Shown here in pieces: positions 46,534-56,400 of a stretch of 64,000 nucleotides of DNA (position 1 is its first letter; each line of letters begins with the position of its first letter). The notes under the pieces were generated by a model. The model worked only from the letters and a program-made list of their open reading frames with translations. It was not told the origin of the DNA and ran no database searches. Origin of the DNA: Parapristionchus giblindavisi (lineage: Eukaryota; Nematoda; Chromadorea; Rhabditida; Diplogasteridae); assembly GCA_943737045.1 (NCBI GenBank), contig CALSFV010000017.1:1-64000 (forward strand), in the 5' to 3' direction. The translations under genes were made by a program, and so were the position numbers.

Positions 46534-48329
46534 ATGCAGTACGTATCTCAAGCTTCTAAGGTACGTACCGTGATCGTAGCTCCGCTGAAAAGAAGAAATT
46601 TATATTCTTTATAATCTGTAAATATATAAAATAATAAATAATAATAAAACTTGTTCAATAGACATAATTAAATCGCAATAAAAATTTAGGTGTTGTTCTT
46701 GATTCTGGTCGTAACGTTGTTGATTGAACCTTCTGGGCATCAGTACACGGTCGATCATAGGTAAGTCTTGCTTTCTATAATTTTATTATGTAAAAAATAG
46801 ACTCCGATTTTTTCAGGTTCCCGAAGTGTTCGAGATGCACGAGTATTGTGGGCAGTTCAGGAGCGGTAATTTATCTTTTGGGGATCAATTTCTGTAACGG
46901 GGCTTTTAACAATTAGTAATGTGATCATTTTTGTATAATATCCACCAGAGGTTTGCGAGAAAAAATTCGAGAACATATCCCGAAAGAGATTTCTCGATAA
47001 AAATAGACAAAAAATTATAAAAAGTATAAGAAGATGCCTTTTCATGACGTTTCTTTCTTTTTCATTAATAAAAACATTTATCTGTGATAGTATCCAAAAA
47101 CAAAACAAAAAGATTTTAAAAAGTCCAAAACAAATGTATAACAGTGAATAAAACTGGTATATTTTATCTTTGGAAAGCCAGAAAAAAAGAAGAGAAGTGT
47201 TGACGAAAGTTTAAATCTATCTGAAATTTTTGCAAAAATTTTCTTCATTTTTAAATCACGAAAATCGATAAATGCACATCATTGATATCCACATTCAGAA
47301 AATACGAATCGTGCTCGACACCTTCGATGCTCTGTCTTATGACGCTTGTAGCATGGATCTGTCAAAGGAGAAGCAGTGTTTGGCTACCAAAGATGACGTA
47401 CTCAATGTACTGAATAGTCTAACTGACGAACTATTTCCAAGATCAAGTGAAACGACATCACGGACTCTTTCTTGCTCTAAATTACTGGGACTTTGTCCGG
47501 ATACGTAAGCTTCATACATTAACAGAATTTTTTATATAGTAGGTCGTTTTTTCGAAATATTTTTTTTTCATTTAGAAAATAGTTATTTTTCGCATAAATG
47601 ATCCGTATATTGTCGATCCTGAAAATGAGCCGTATATGGCGGGCCTATCCTCGGATTATGAGGGTATGAAAATGTATTTCAAGCTTTTATGTCAAAATTA
47701 GTGAAACTAATTAGCTCAGTCCTTCTTCTCGCAATTTAACATTCCATATTTCAGAAATAAAGATGGAATTGAACTTAGTCCCCAAGAATGGAGCTGTACC
47801 AGTTGCGTAGCGCTGCTGAATACTACGATGAATGTGAGCATACTCTTCATTTCAAATGTGCACTAATAAAAAGATAATACAATTCTGCATAAGGGAAAAT
47901 TTCACAACGTTCGATATTCAAGTGAATTCACAATACAAAAAGACATTTAATCTTTAAAAAAAACTAAAGATAAATTCTTCTAGTTTATATTTGATTATAT
48001 TCTATTTAATTACAGGTAATGAAGTTATTTTCACCTGAGAAACTTTGTAATGAATCAACGACATGTCTGGAGAAGGTGAAGACAGTTTTTCGTGTGGAAG
48101 GACAACTCACAGATGTCCTTCAGGGAAAGGTATTTCCTATGTAAACTAAAAAATACAGCATTTGAATATAATACATCGCCCTTTAGCTGTAGAGGTTAAT
48201 ATTGAATTTGTTCTTTAAAAACTACGAAATATTTCAATAATATTCGCTTTTGAACGAGCACTAAAGTTTGTACACCTTCAGGGTAACTTGGAGGAGATCT
48301 GCAGTAAAGTATTAGACTGCGTTCCCTGA
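46534..48329 (+). CDS. Saposin-like secreted protein with two SapB domains
   Basis: Seven exons: 46534-46560, 46690-46760, 46817-46865, 47299-47504, 47755-47833, 48016-48129, 48282-48329. All junctions are GT-AG and phases agree, giving 197 residues. Residues 10-21 (VLFLILVVTLLI) form the hydrophobic core of a signal peptide, so the product is probably secreted or lysosomal. Two saposin-B domains follow, each with the full six-cysteine set: domain 1 C37, C40, C66, C76, C108, C115; domain 2 C132, C135, C155, C161, C189, C195. In the family the first two cysteines bond to the last two and the middle pair bond together, making a small helical fold that binds lipid or disturbs membranes. N156 and N140 lie in N-x-S/T sites. 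The role here (lipid handling, digestion or antimicrobial) cannot be told from sequence. The intron after exon 4 carries a dispersed repeat (47555-47670). Confidence 0.8.
47555..47675 (+). repeat. Dispersed intronic repeat, copy in saposin-like gene
   Basis: Contains AGTTATTTTTCGCATAAA, ATGAGCCGTATATGGCGGGC and GAGGGTATGAAAAT. Related copies are in the polymerase intron at 60765-60940 and, more diverged, at 16190-16260 and 17815-17940. Confidence 0.6.
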
Positions 48330-48906
48330 GAAGAAATCAATCAATAATTCATAAATATTTTAATCATAAAAGTGTTCATTGTATATTTATTGTCGTCGAT
48401 GTGTATCATTCATTTAATGGTTTTGTATTCAATCTATAGATTTATTCATTCAATATTCGTTCCATGTTGTTTTCCTTTATCAATACATATATTAAAATCA
48501 TTACCTGAATAGAAATTGAAATCGTGAAAGATAGCTGGCACAATATCGATAAATGTTTCCAACAAATAAAAGATTAAAATATGAAAGGCAAAACGCTAAT
48601 TGAATACCTTAAATTAAATAATGAAAGATCGAAGATCAACTCGCAAAAAAATGTCAGAAAAAATAAAAAATGTGGTGCGAATAGGAAGTGTCGTATACGG
48701 TAGTCATTCTCGTGATACCAACTGCGCCGATTCAATCTCGTTTCAAAAGCAATTTTGTTTTGTTTATTTTCGCTTGACTATTCTCGTCTTACTACCTTTT
48801 CATTGATATTCTACAATATTTATGTTTACAGTAAATTCTTTAAATACTGTTAGACTCCTGTTGAGTGCGCAATTGTCCTATGATTAGTGTGAAATAGGTT
48901 TATATT

Positions 48907-48909
48907 CAG
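48907..48909 (+). promoter_or_regulatory. Probable trans-splice acceptor of CIAO1
   Basis: TTTATATTCAG ends one base before the CIAO1 ATG at 48911. An acceptor so close to a start codon leaves almost no 5' UTR, typical of spliced-leader trans-splicing in nematodes and some other phyla. Confidence 0.55.
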
Positions 48910-48910
48910 A

Positions 48911-51900
48911 ATGGGTTTGATCGAAGAGGTTGTGGTTGCCCGTGTCGCTGAAGTCGAAGACTGCAGTAAACAGTGGGGTCTCGCCTGGCATCACTCAGGT
49001 GGAATACTCGCCTCATGTGGTGACGACAAAATCGTACGAGTGTGGAAGTGGACGCCTGGTATTTCTTTTAATTGTGCTAATTCCTTTGAATTACCTTTAT
49101 TATCTCTTTCTTAATTTACATCGCTATTTATATTGATCATATTTGAAGGCTTTCGACATGCTTAATTGCTAAAATGGCTCGCTTGTGAATAAAATGAATT
49201 TAAATAGCAGTTTTCTCGATTTTTGTTTATTTTTAGTAAGTATAATTCTTTACTATCATCGTTACAACCTTACAACTATTAATTTAAGTTGTTACATAAA
49301 TAATAAATATTAATAATATTCAGATCATCCGTATCTTGAGTGTCGTACTCGTCTGGAAGCCTCTCACACTCGTGCCATACGTAGTGTGTGTTTCTCTCAT
49401 GACGGAAGATATCTCGCATCGGCTGCATTTGATTCTACCATTGTCATTTATGAGAGGGGGGAGTGAGTACTTTGTTTAATTAATTAATTTTTATATATCC
49501 ATGCTATATTATACTAATAGAGTACATTTGCATGCTTATTCATAATATACTTCTCATTTAATTTGATATTTCTTTATATTTTGCGAGAATCTTGTAGAAT
49601 CAGCTTGAGAAAATGACTAGATCATGCTTTTTGTAAAAGTATTAATTATGCTTTTTCAAGCAAACATCCGTATTTCTATGGATTATTCTGTAAATTTGAT
49701 ATTCAATAAATTTACAGGGATGGAGAGTTCGAGGAGACGAACAAACTGGAGGGACACGAGAGCGAGGTTATTCTATTATTAATTTTATTATTATTATTAT
49801 TAGTTCTTTCATTATTTTCTCCGTACTTCATATCTATCATTGCATAGTGCTATTGGTTCGCAAATCATGATATAAGAATTTATTAATTGCTGTAAGGCAT
49901 AAGTTATGTTAGACGAAGAGCTGTAGTCTTTAATCCTCGGATATGTTTGCCCTAGTTGTCTTTATTATAAAATTTAAATTTCGTTAATTGCAGGTGAAAT
50001 GCTGTGCCTTCTCGGCATCAGATGAGTTCTTCGCCACTTGTAGTAGGGACAAGAGCCTATGGTTCTGGCAGTGTACGTCACTCTTTTTTAAAGTTTTTGT
50101 TTATATCCTAATCGTTTCTCCAATAAATATGCGTGAAGCTGGTTACGTTGAACTCGCTATTATATTTTTACATGAGAAAGCGCAATTGATTGTATTCCAT
50201 TGTGACAGTTCTAATTATGTGATTGAGTAAACGAGAATTCACCATGTTGTTGTCGAAGTGCCAAGAAGTTGATGTAACTATAGTTGATGATTCGATTACT
50301 GGAGCATTAATGGCATTGTTTCAGTAGATGAGGACGAAGACTTCTCCGTGTCGTCGATTCTGCAGCCACACACAGGAGACGTCAAGTTCGTCGCGTGGCA
50401 TCCCACTGACGACGTGAGTGGTTGCTACATTATCATACATGGGCGGGGTACCTGGAGCGCGATTCTACAGGGGGCATCCGAACGAAAAACGGCTAATTTT
50501 ACAGGGGACCTTCACGTTTTTTGGCAAAAATTTCACCTAAACGTCATTTTTACAGGGGGCATTCCACAAATTTTCGAAAAGTCCTATTTTTACAGGGGGC
50601 ACCCCCATGTTGGCGCCCATGTATGTACATTATTATTCTGCTTATCATTACAATTGAATTTTCTGAATATAATATTTCTCATTCTTTCGCTCTGCATGTA
50701 GTGTACATAGGTTTAAATAATTCGATCAAATCAATTAATCGGCCATCATCGTTTTTAAAACAGTTGAACTTCATGATAGCAGTTGCTGGAAAAAAATAGC
50801 AAAAGTGTTGGTGCCTCATGCTGGAATCGAACCAGCGACCTTCTGTTTACTAGACAGACGCTCTGCCACTGAGCCAATGAGGCGGGTGCTTGCGAATGTA
50901 GAAACATTCCTGATCATTTTTGATTTGGTGATTGTATGGAAAATGTGCAAAAGATTACGACCACGGTAGGGATCGAACCTACAATCTTCTGCTCCGTAGG
51001 CAGACGCGTTATCCATTGCGCCACGCGGCCATGTTCTTCACTTTTTGAAAGGCAGCTTATAGCATCTCAGCAGATGTGACCTCGCGCAAAGTGCCAGCTG
51101 CCAATCATGCGACAATGCAATGTTCTAGTGTGTATTGTGTGAGATTGAGAGGGTGTGTGTGAGTTAGAGCATCGTAATTGATTTGCACTCGTTTTGAACG
51201 TCCTCAATAGACAAGTTCTAACACGTTATGTCAAAAATTTGCATGCCGCTCATTGTCAGTCCTGATCTTATATTAGTGCAATAATTAAAGTATTTTTATG
51301 ATCTATTATTTTCATGGTTCAATTTTCTTTGACTAGTTATTAATTTAAAGAATCAAAACTTGGTGCTCGAAATTTTCAATTTTTTTTGCATGGTTCTTTT
51401 TACAATACAATGACGCAATATTTCATAGGTGCTCGTCTCATGCAGTTACGACTTCTCCATTCGCTTCTACAAATTTGACGGAGAAGTACGTTTATCGATT
51501 GTTTTCATTCAATCATTGCTGATCTACCGTAGTTGTCCATGTTGTTGTTGAATACGAGATTATGATTACTGTAGGTATAATCTTTTAATCGATAAATTCT
51601 CAGGACTGGATCACTGCTCAGCATATTCCTTACGCACACGATGGTACAGTATGGGCGGCGGCATTTGACGGCTCCGGACGCCGTCTGGTTACTGTAGGCG
51701 AAGATCGCGTTGTTCAGGTGGAGATCATTGATTTTTTACGTGATCTTTCAATCAACTCTTTGATCGTTTCAGTTGTGGACGTGCACGTGCAGTCCGGAAG
51801 AGGGCGGTGTGCGGAATGGAAAATGGCAGAAAGCGGCGAGGTATACGGTAGAGAACACACGATGGCCGCTCTATACAGTGAGTTATCTTGATTAACGGGG

Positions 51901-52503
51901 ATAAGTGATATATAACGTCGTTGCCGCATACAGTAATCTCTTCTGTGCTTCGCTAATCAATAGTTCCCATATATCGTACATGAGTATCTACCGTAATCTC
52001 TACAGTATACCTCTTTGTGTTCAGGTATCATGGAACACGATAACTGGACTGATCGCAATTGGAGGAGGAGACGAGAGTGTACGAGTATTGAGAGTGGAAG
52101 GAACTGAAGCAAATGAAAGGATTGAGGAGGTTATTGATTGAATCTTGATCTATTGATTGGATGTACTGTATATAATTGAATGATTGAACATATCTACCGT
52201 AGGCGATAGATAGATTAATTGATTTTTTGACCAATTAATCTATTGATTGAATCTATCGATTGCTATTGACTGATGAACGGATTGATTTTGTGTTTATATT
52301 GGAACGGTAGTTTATTATTAGGATACCGTAATCTCTATTATCGATCATTGCTGTCAGTTATTGATTTATTTCTTATTCAGGTTGGCTCATACACCGGCTT
52401 CGAAGGTGACGTCAACGCCGTCTCATGGCATCCGAAGGACACTACACTACTGGCGGCAGCATCTGACGACGGTACCGTACGCCTACTCAAAGTGGAGTTG
52501 TAG
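48911..52503 (+). CDS. CIAO1: Cytosolic iron-sulfur assembly protein CIAO1 (WD40)
   Basis: Ten exons: 48911-49058, 49324-49462, 49718-49766, 49994-50072, 50325-50413, 51429-51485, 51604-51717, 51773-51877, 52025-52129, 52381-52503 (TAG). All GT-AG with consistent phases, 335 residues; the human protein is about 339. Seven WD40 blades are visible, for example [20 protein letters not shown] (blade 1), [17 protein letters not shown] (2), [13 protein letters not shown] (3), [16 protein letters not shown] (4), [20 protein letters not shown] (5), [14 protein letters not shown] (6) and [20 protein letters not shown] (7). CIAO1 (yeast Cia1) is a subunit of the targeting complex with MMS19 and CIAO2 that hands 4Fe-4S clusters to cytosolic and nuclear proteins. 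The CSRDKS segment holds the Arg known to matter in yeast Cia1. Intron 5 (50414-51428) contains a MITE and an antisense tRNA pair. The gene is complete with no lesions. Confidence 0.95.
50437..50629. mobile_element. Small element in CIAO1 intron 5
   Basis: Short inverted ends TACATGGGCG / CGCCCATGTA enclose four copies of a TTTTTACAGGGGGC-like motif spaced about 40-60 bp apart. About 190 bp, non-coding. Confidence 0.55.
50812..50883 (-). tRNA. tRNA-Thr(AGT)
   Basis: Acceptor GCCTCAT/ATGAGGC with discriminator A, D-stem GCTC/GAGC, anticodon stem TCTGT/ACAGA with loop CTAGTAA (anticodon AGT), T-stem GCTGG/CCAGC with loop TTCGATT. A run of T (plus-strand AAAAAAA at about 50790-50796) lies downstream as a Pol III terminator. 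It lies antisense in CIAO1 intron 5. All stems pair, so it looks functional. Confidence 0.9.
50958..51030 (-). tRNA. tRNA-Arg(ACG)
   Basis: Acceptor GGCCGCG pairs along its whole length with CGTGGTC (with G-T pairs). Anticodon stem TCTGC/GCAGA with loop CTACGGA (anticodon ACG), T-stem GTAGG/CCTAC with loop TTCGATC. A TTTT terminator follows within about 8 bases. Antisense in CIAO1 intron 5, 74 bp upstream of the tRNA-Thr on the same strand. Intact, unlike the copy at 13705-13771. Confidence 0.9.
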
Positions 52504-53380
52504 TGTGCGACGGGTCAGAGTCATGACTACCGTAACCCTGCTGCGCAAAGATCATAGTAATACAGAGATTAGAAAGAATATGCATGACTTGTTATTTTTG
52601 TTTGTTTTCACTTTGTTCTATCGTACATTTTGTTTGAACTTCTGATCCGTAATTTACCACTAGACATTCCATTTTGTGTTTGTTAGCTTTCTCCCGGCTC
52701 TGGTCGTCTGAAAGTTTCTTATCAATCGATCAATGAATAGGCTGTCAGATCTGTTGATGACTCATCTTGATGTATACATCCTCTTCGTTCTTCTAAACAT
52801 CATATCTTGTGTGTATAACGTGCCTTCTTTTTTTCTCTCGTTTTCTAGCAGGTATAAAGATATTATCGATTGATTTATTGATTAATTCGATAGAATGGTG
52901 TTGGTTACTGTCCACAAGTGTATCTATAAAACTTGACAAGTATAATATTATTAATTTAAAAGCTTAACTAAAAAAGATTGGAATAAAGAGTGTGTGCAAT
53001 GTAAGCGGCTGTCCTTTGTGCGCTTGTCTGTCCATTTCCACTGATCTCTCACTTTCCCACACTCTAGCACCTTGTCTCTATCTATCTCGTGATCTCTCGC
53101 AACCTCTTTCTTCCACCACTGTTCCGGGTGCTATTTTAGAATGACGCGACTTTAGCGAGGGTAGTACCCCTGGTCTTACTTGTTTTGAATTTACGATGCC
53201 TTTTTTTCCGAAATCATTTCTATATCCGTGCGAAGAGCAAAGGAGCCTTTTACTAACGTTAGAAGTGGGATAAATTTTCAAAGGGTGATCTTAACTATTG
53301 TTCCTATTTACAATTAGCACTGTATCATTAATGTGTGTCATTGATAATTTTGTCGTGCTAATAATATCATATGTCTACTT
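52504..53380. other. Intergenic region between CIAO1 and the polymerase gene
   Basis: About 0.9 kb, AT-rich, no further gene or repeat element recognised. Confidence 0.5.
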
Positions 53381-53384
53381 TCAG
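53381..53384 (+). promoter_or_regulatory. Acceptor-like site upstream of polymerase ATG
   Basis: CTACTTTCAG followed 59 bases later by the proposed ATG (53444). A candidate spliced-leader acceptor. Confidence 0.35.
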
Positions 53385-53443
53385 CTAGTTGTTAATTGGA
53401 GAAAAGGAATGTGAAAGAAGATATATGGGATAAACCTGCCTTA

Positions 53444-56400
53444 ATGCCTAATAATATGGTAATTATTTTATATTTTAACAATAATAATACAACTGATGAT
53501 GATAATAATTGTGTTTTCCTTGCAGAGTTATAACCGTCACCCAAGCGATGCCTCTTCGAGAGAGGAAGAAAGATACCGACCATATGAATGGAGAGAAGAA
53601 GAAGAAGAGGGGAGAGTGAATGGATCGTATAGGAGGGATAGTGGAAGGGATGAGGAAAGACCTGCTTATCGAAGGGAATACGGGTCAGATGAAGATGAAT
53701 ACCGTAACCGAGATTACAATGACGATCGAAGCTACGGTAACCATGACTCTCGTGACTACGAGAGACACGCTAGTCCTGGCGCCCATAATAATGATGCTCG
53801 GAACGGATACGATAGCCCTCCTCATCCTTGTAATGGATACGGTAATCCACCGTATGCTTCCCAGCACAACAACTACAGTAACCACGAGTGCGATCAGGCA
53901 TATGACTACGATAGCCCTCCTCACCCTCGTAATGGATACGGTAATCCACCGTATGCATCCAACGATAACTACAGTAGCCGTGAGCACGATCAGGCATATG
54001 ACTACGATAGGTCGCCGCATCAGAATGGAAGTTATGACTACCCTCACTCCCCTCCACGGAACAACTACAGTAATGACAACTACGATGATTCGCCTGGTCG
54101 AAACGGTTACGGTAGTGGCAACTACGATGAATCTCCTGCCATGCGAAATGGATACAGTAGATCGTCATCATCCTTCGAATGTGGTTCTGAGCAGAATGGA
54201 TATGTCGAAGAAGATGATGACTCCAGAAGACAACCATCGAGGAATCGATGGACACAAGCGAGTGCGAGAGGTAAAGATTTTTATTCTTATTATTTATTTT
54301 AAAAATATGTAATTTTGAAATTTGTGTTTATGACCATTGCTCGTTTAAAGATGGCAGGAAAGAGACATATCATCTCAGAAAGTTATTGGTTGGTATTTTG
54401 AATGGGTGATACTTGATAAGGTATGAATTATGAAATAGATATATGTAATTGGTGAAGGGGGGGGGGTGGCTGATGAGAGTCTTCCTGCTAATAAGTTGTA
54501 CTGGATGGAACATTTTGCAGTCATCCCCAAATATAAATGACTTCCCAAAGGAGGGATTGTGTATTCCCCTGTTAAACAAGAGTCCCCATGTTCAATCCGC
54601 ACTGAGAACGTGGCGTTGTGGTTAGAAACTTGCACTAGTATGCATTATCTACCCTTGCCCTTTCTCGTGTTCCCTTACGGGACCTCGGGCACTGCAAATA
54701 CACGTCTCATAGTGGCTCATGGGGATCATTTGCCATTGAGACTCCGCCCATTTTACTTCCTCTCCCGTATTCTGCTGCATGCATATTTCGCAAGATTCCA
54801 CTCTCTTTCTCTCTGCCTCTCTGAAATCTCTCACTCGCGCATTATCTCTCTATACTACTCGCGAAGGTTCTCTCTAGACTTGTTTTGTCTGACGGTCTGT
54901 CTGTCTCTCACTTTCTCTATACAAGTCGGTTTTCGTAGTATTTCCCTTCTTCTTGCTCCCCCTTTCCCCTTTATTCTCTCCTATTATTCATAACCTCTAC
55001 ATTCCCCTTCATTCGACATTCGTCATCTATACTCCGTCGCGTCTGGCGTGCCGTTAAAGACTAATAAGACTACCCAATCTCCCCTGGCTGGCCAAAAACT
55101 TCTCACATGGCCACAGCTGCCACCATCACACGTCGTGCGGTTGACGGCAGCAAAGAATCGGACGATGTCCGGAACTCAGTTGGCATGACACGAAGTGTAT
55201 TTAGGCCGGGAGGCCAGAGGATTTATAGAAATAGGAAGAGGGATAGAGTAAATGAAGAAACGTCTAACAGTAAAGAAGTTGACCACCAATCACAAGAAAG
55301 GACTGCCAGTGGGCGGGAGAGGCAACAGAATGGTCTCACTGCTTACGGTCTACGGAGAGTTTGGGGTTGCAGTGCTTGGAGGGGCAGCAAAGAGGGTGAG
55401 TGGGTGATGAAGGATGGACATTTCATGAACAGATAGGCTATGGATGTGGGTTGATATTTGAGCTGATCGATCGATGAACCAATAACATTTTGTCCTAAAT
55501 TACTGTAGAATGTTTGGATTGTTGTTTGTTTGTCTTTAATATTTCTATTAATTCTATTTTGAGAAGCGACGAACGAGAGGGAAGAAGATCCATCCCCTCC
55601 AGGGGTACCCTTGCGTATTGAAGTAGCGAAGAAAGACGGTAGTCGTGAGAGATTCATTGAGGAATATCGAATCGCACTCAGGGAGGAATTCAGGGTAGGC
55701 ATATTTTCAGTCAATGGTAGCGGTGATAAGACGTTTCAGAAATTTCACTTCGGAAAAGGACACTTCAGAAACTAATTTTCAGAAAAGGACGTTTCAGAAA
55801 TTTCGCTTCAGAAAATGTCATTTCGGAAAATCTTTTCCAGAAAAGGACGTTTCAGAAATTTTCATTTCAGAAATTCCAACTCAGAAAAGGACGTTTCAGA
55901 AATTGGCACTTCAGAAATTCCAACTCAGAAAAGGACGTTTCAGAAATTATTTTTCAGAAATTCCAACTCAGAAAAGGACGTTTCAGAAAATTTGCAGTAC
56001 GGTTTGTAGCTTTAAACTGCAGAGAAGATCGCTTAGAATAAATTTGGTAGCATTCAATTACAACGAGAACATTTTCTGAAACGTCCTTTTCTGAGTTGAC
56101 ATTTCTGAAGTGCCAATTTCTGAAACGTCCTTTTCTGAGTTGGAATTTCTGAAGTGCCAATTTCTGAAACGTCCTTTTCTGAGTTGGAATTTCTGAAAAA
56201 AAATTTCTGAAACGTCCTTTTCTGGAAAATCATATCTGAAGTGGAAATTTCTGAAACGTCCTTTTCTGAAGAGGATTTTCTCAAATAGCACTTTCTGAAG
56301 TGAAATTTCTGAAACGTCTTATCACCAATGGTAGCAATAACATTAATAATAATAATTCTTAGAATATTAGGGATACGTTATATTTATTGAGTAAAATGGA

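Larger units (their letters stand above)
50797..51165. repeat. Duplicated tRNA-pair block, copy B
   Basis: Same block as 13550-13905 in the same orientation, including the shared AGCAAAAGTGTTG leader and GTGTATTGTGTGAGATTGAG trailer. Confidence 0.85.

Noticed and set aside
53685..54312. Overlapping long frames on both strands across polymerase exon 2
   Set aside because: Shadows of a low-complexity exon. Only the frame SYNRHPSDASSREEE joins the splice sites in phase.
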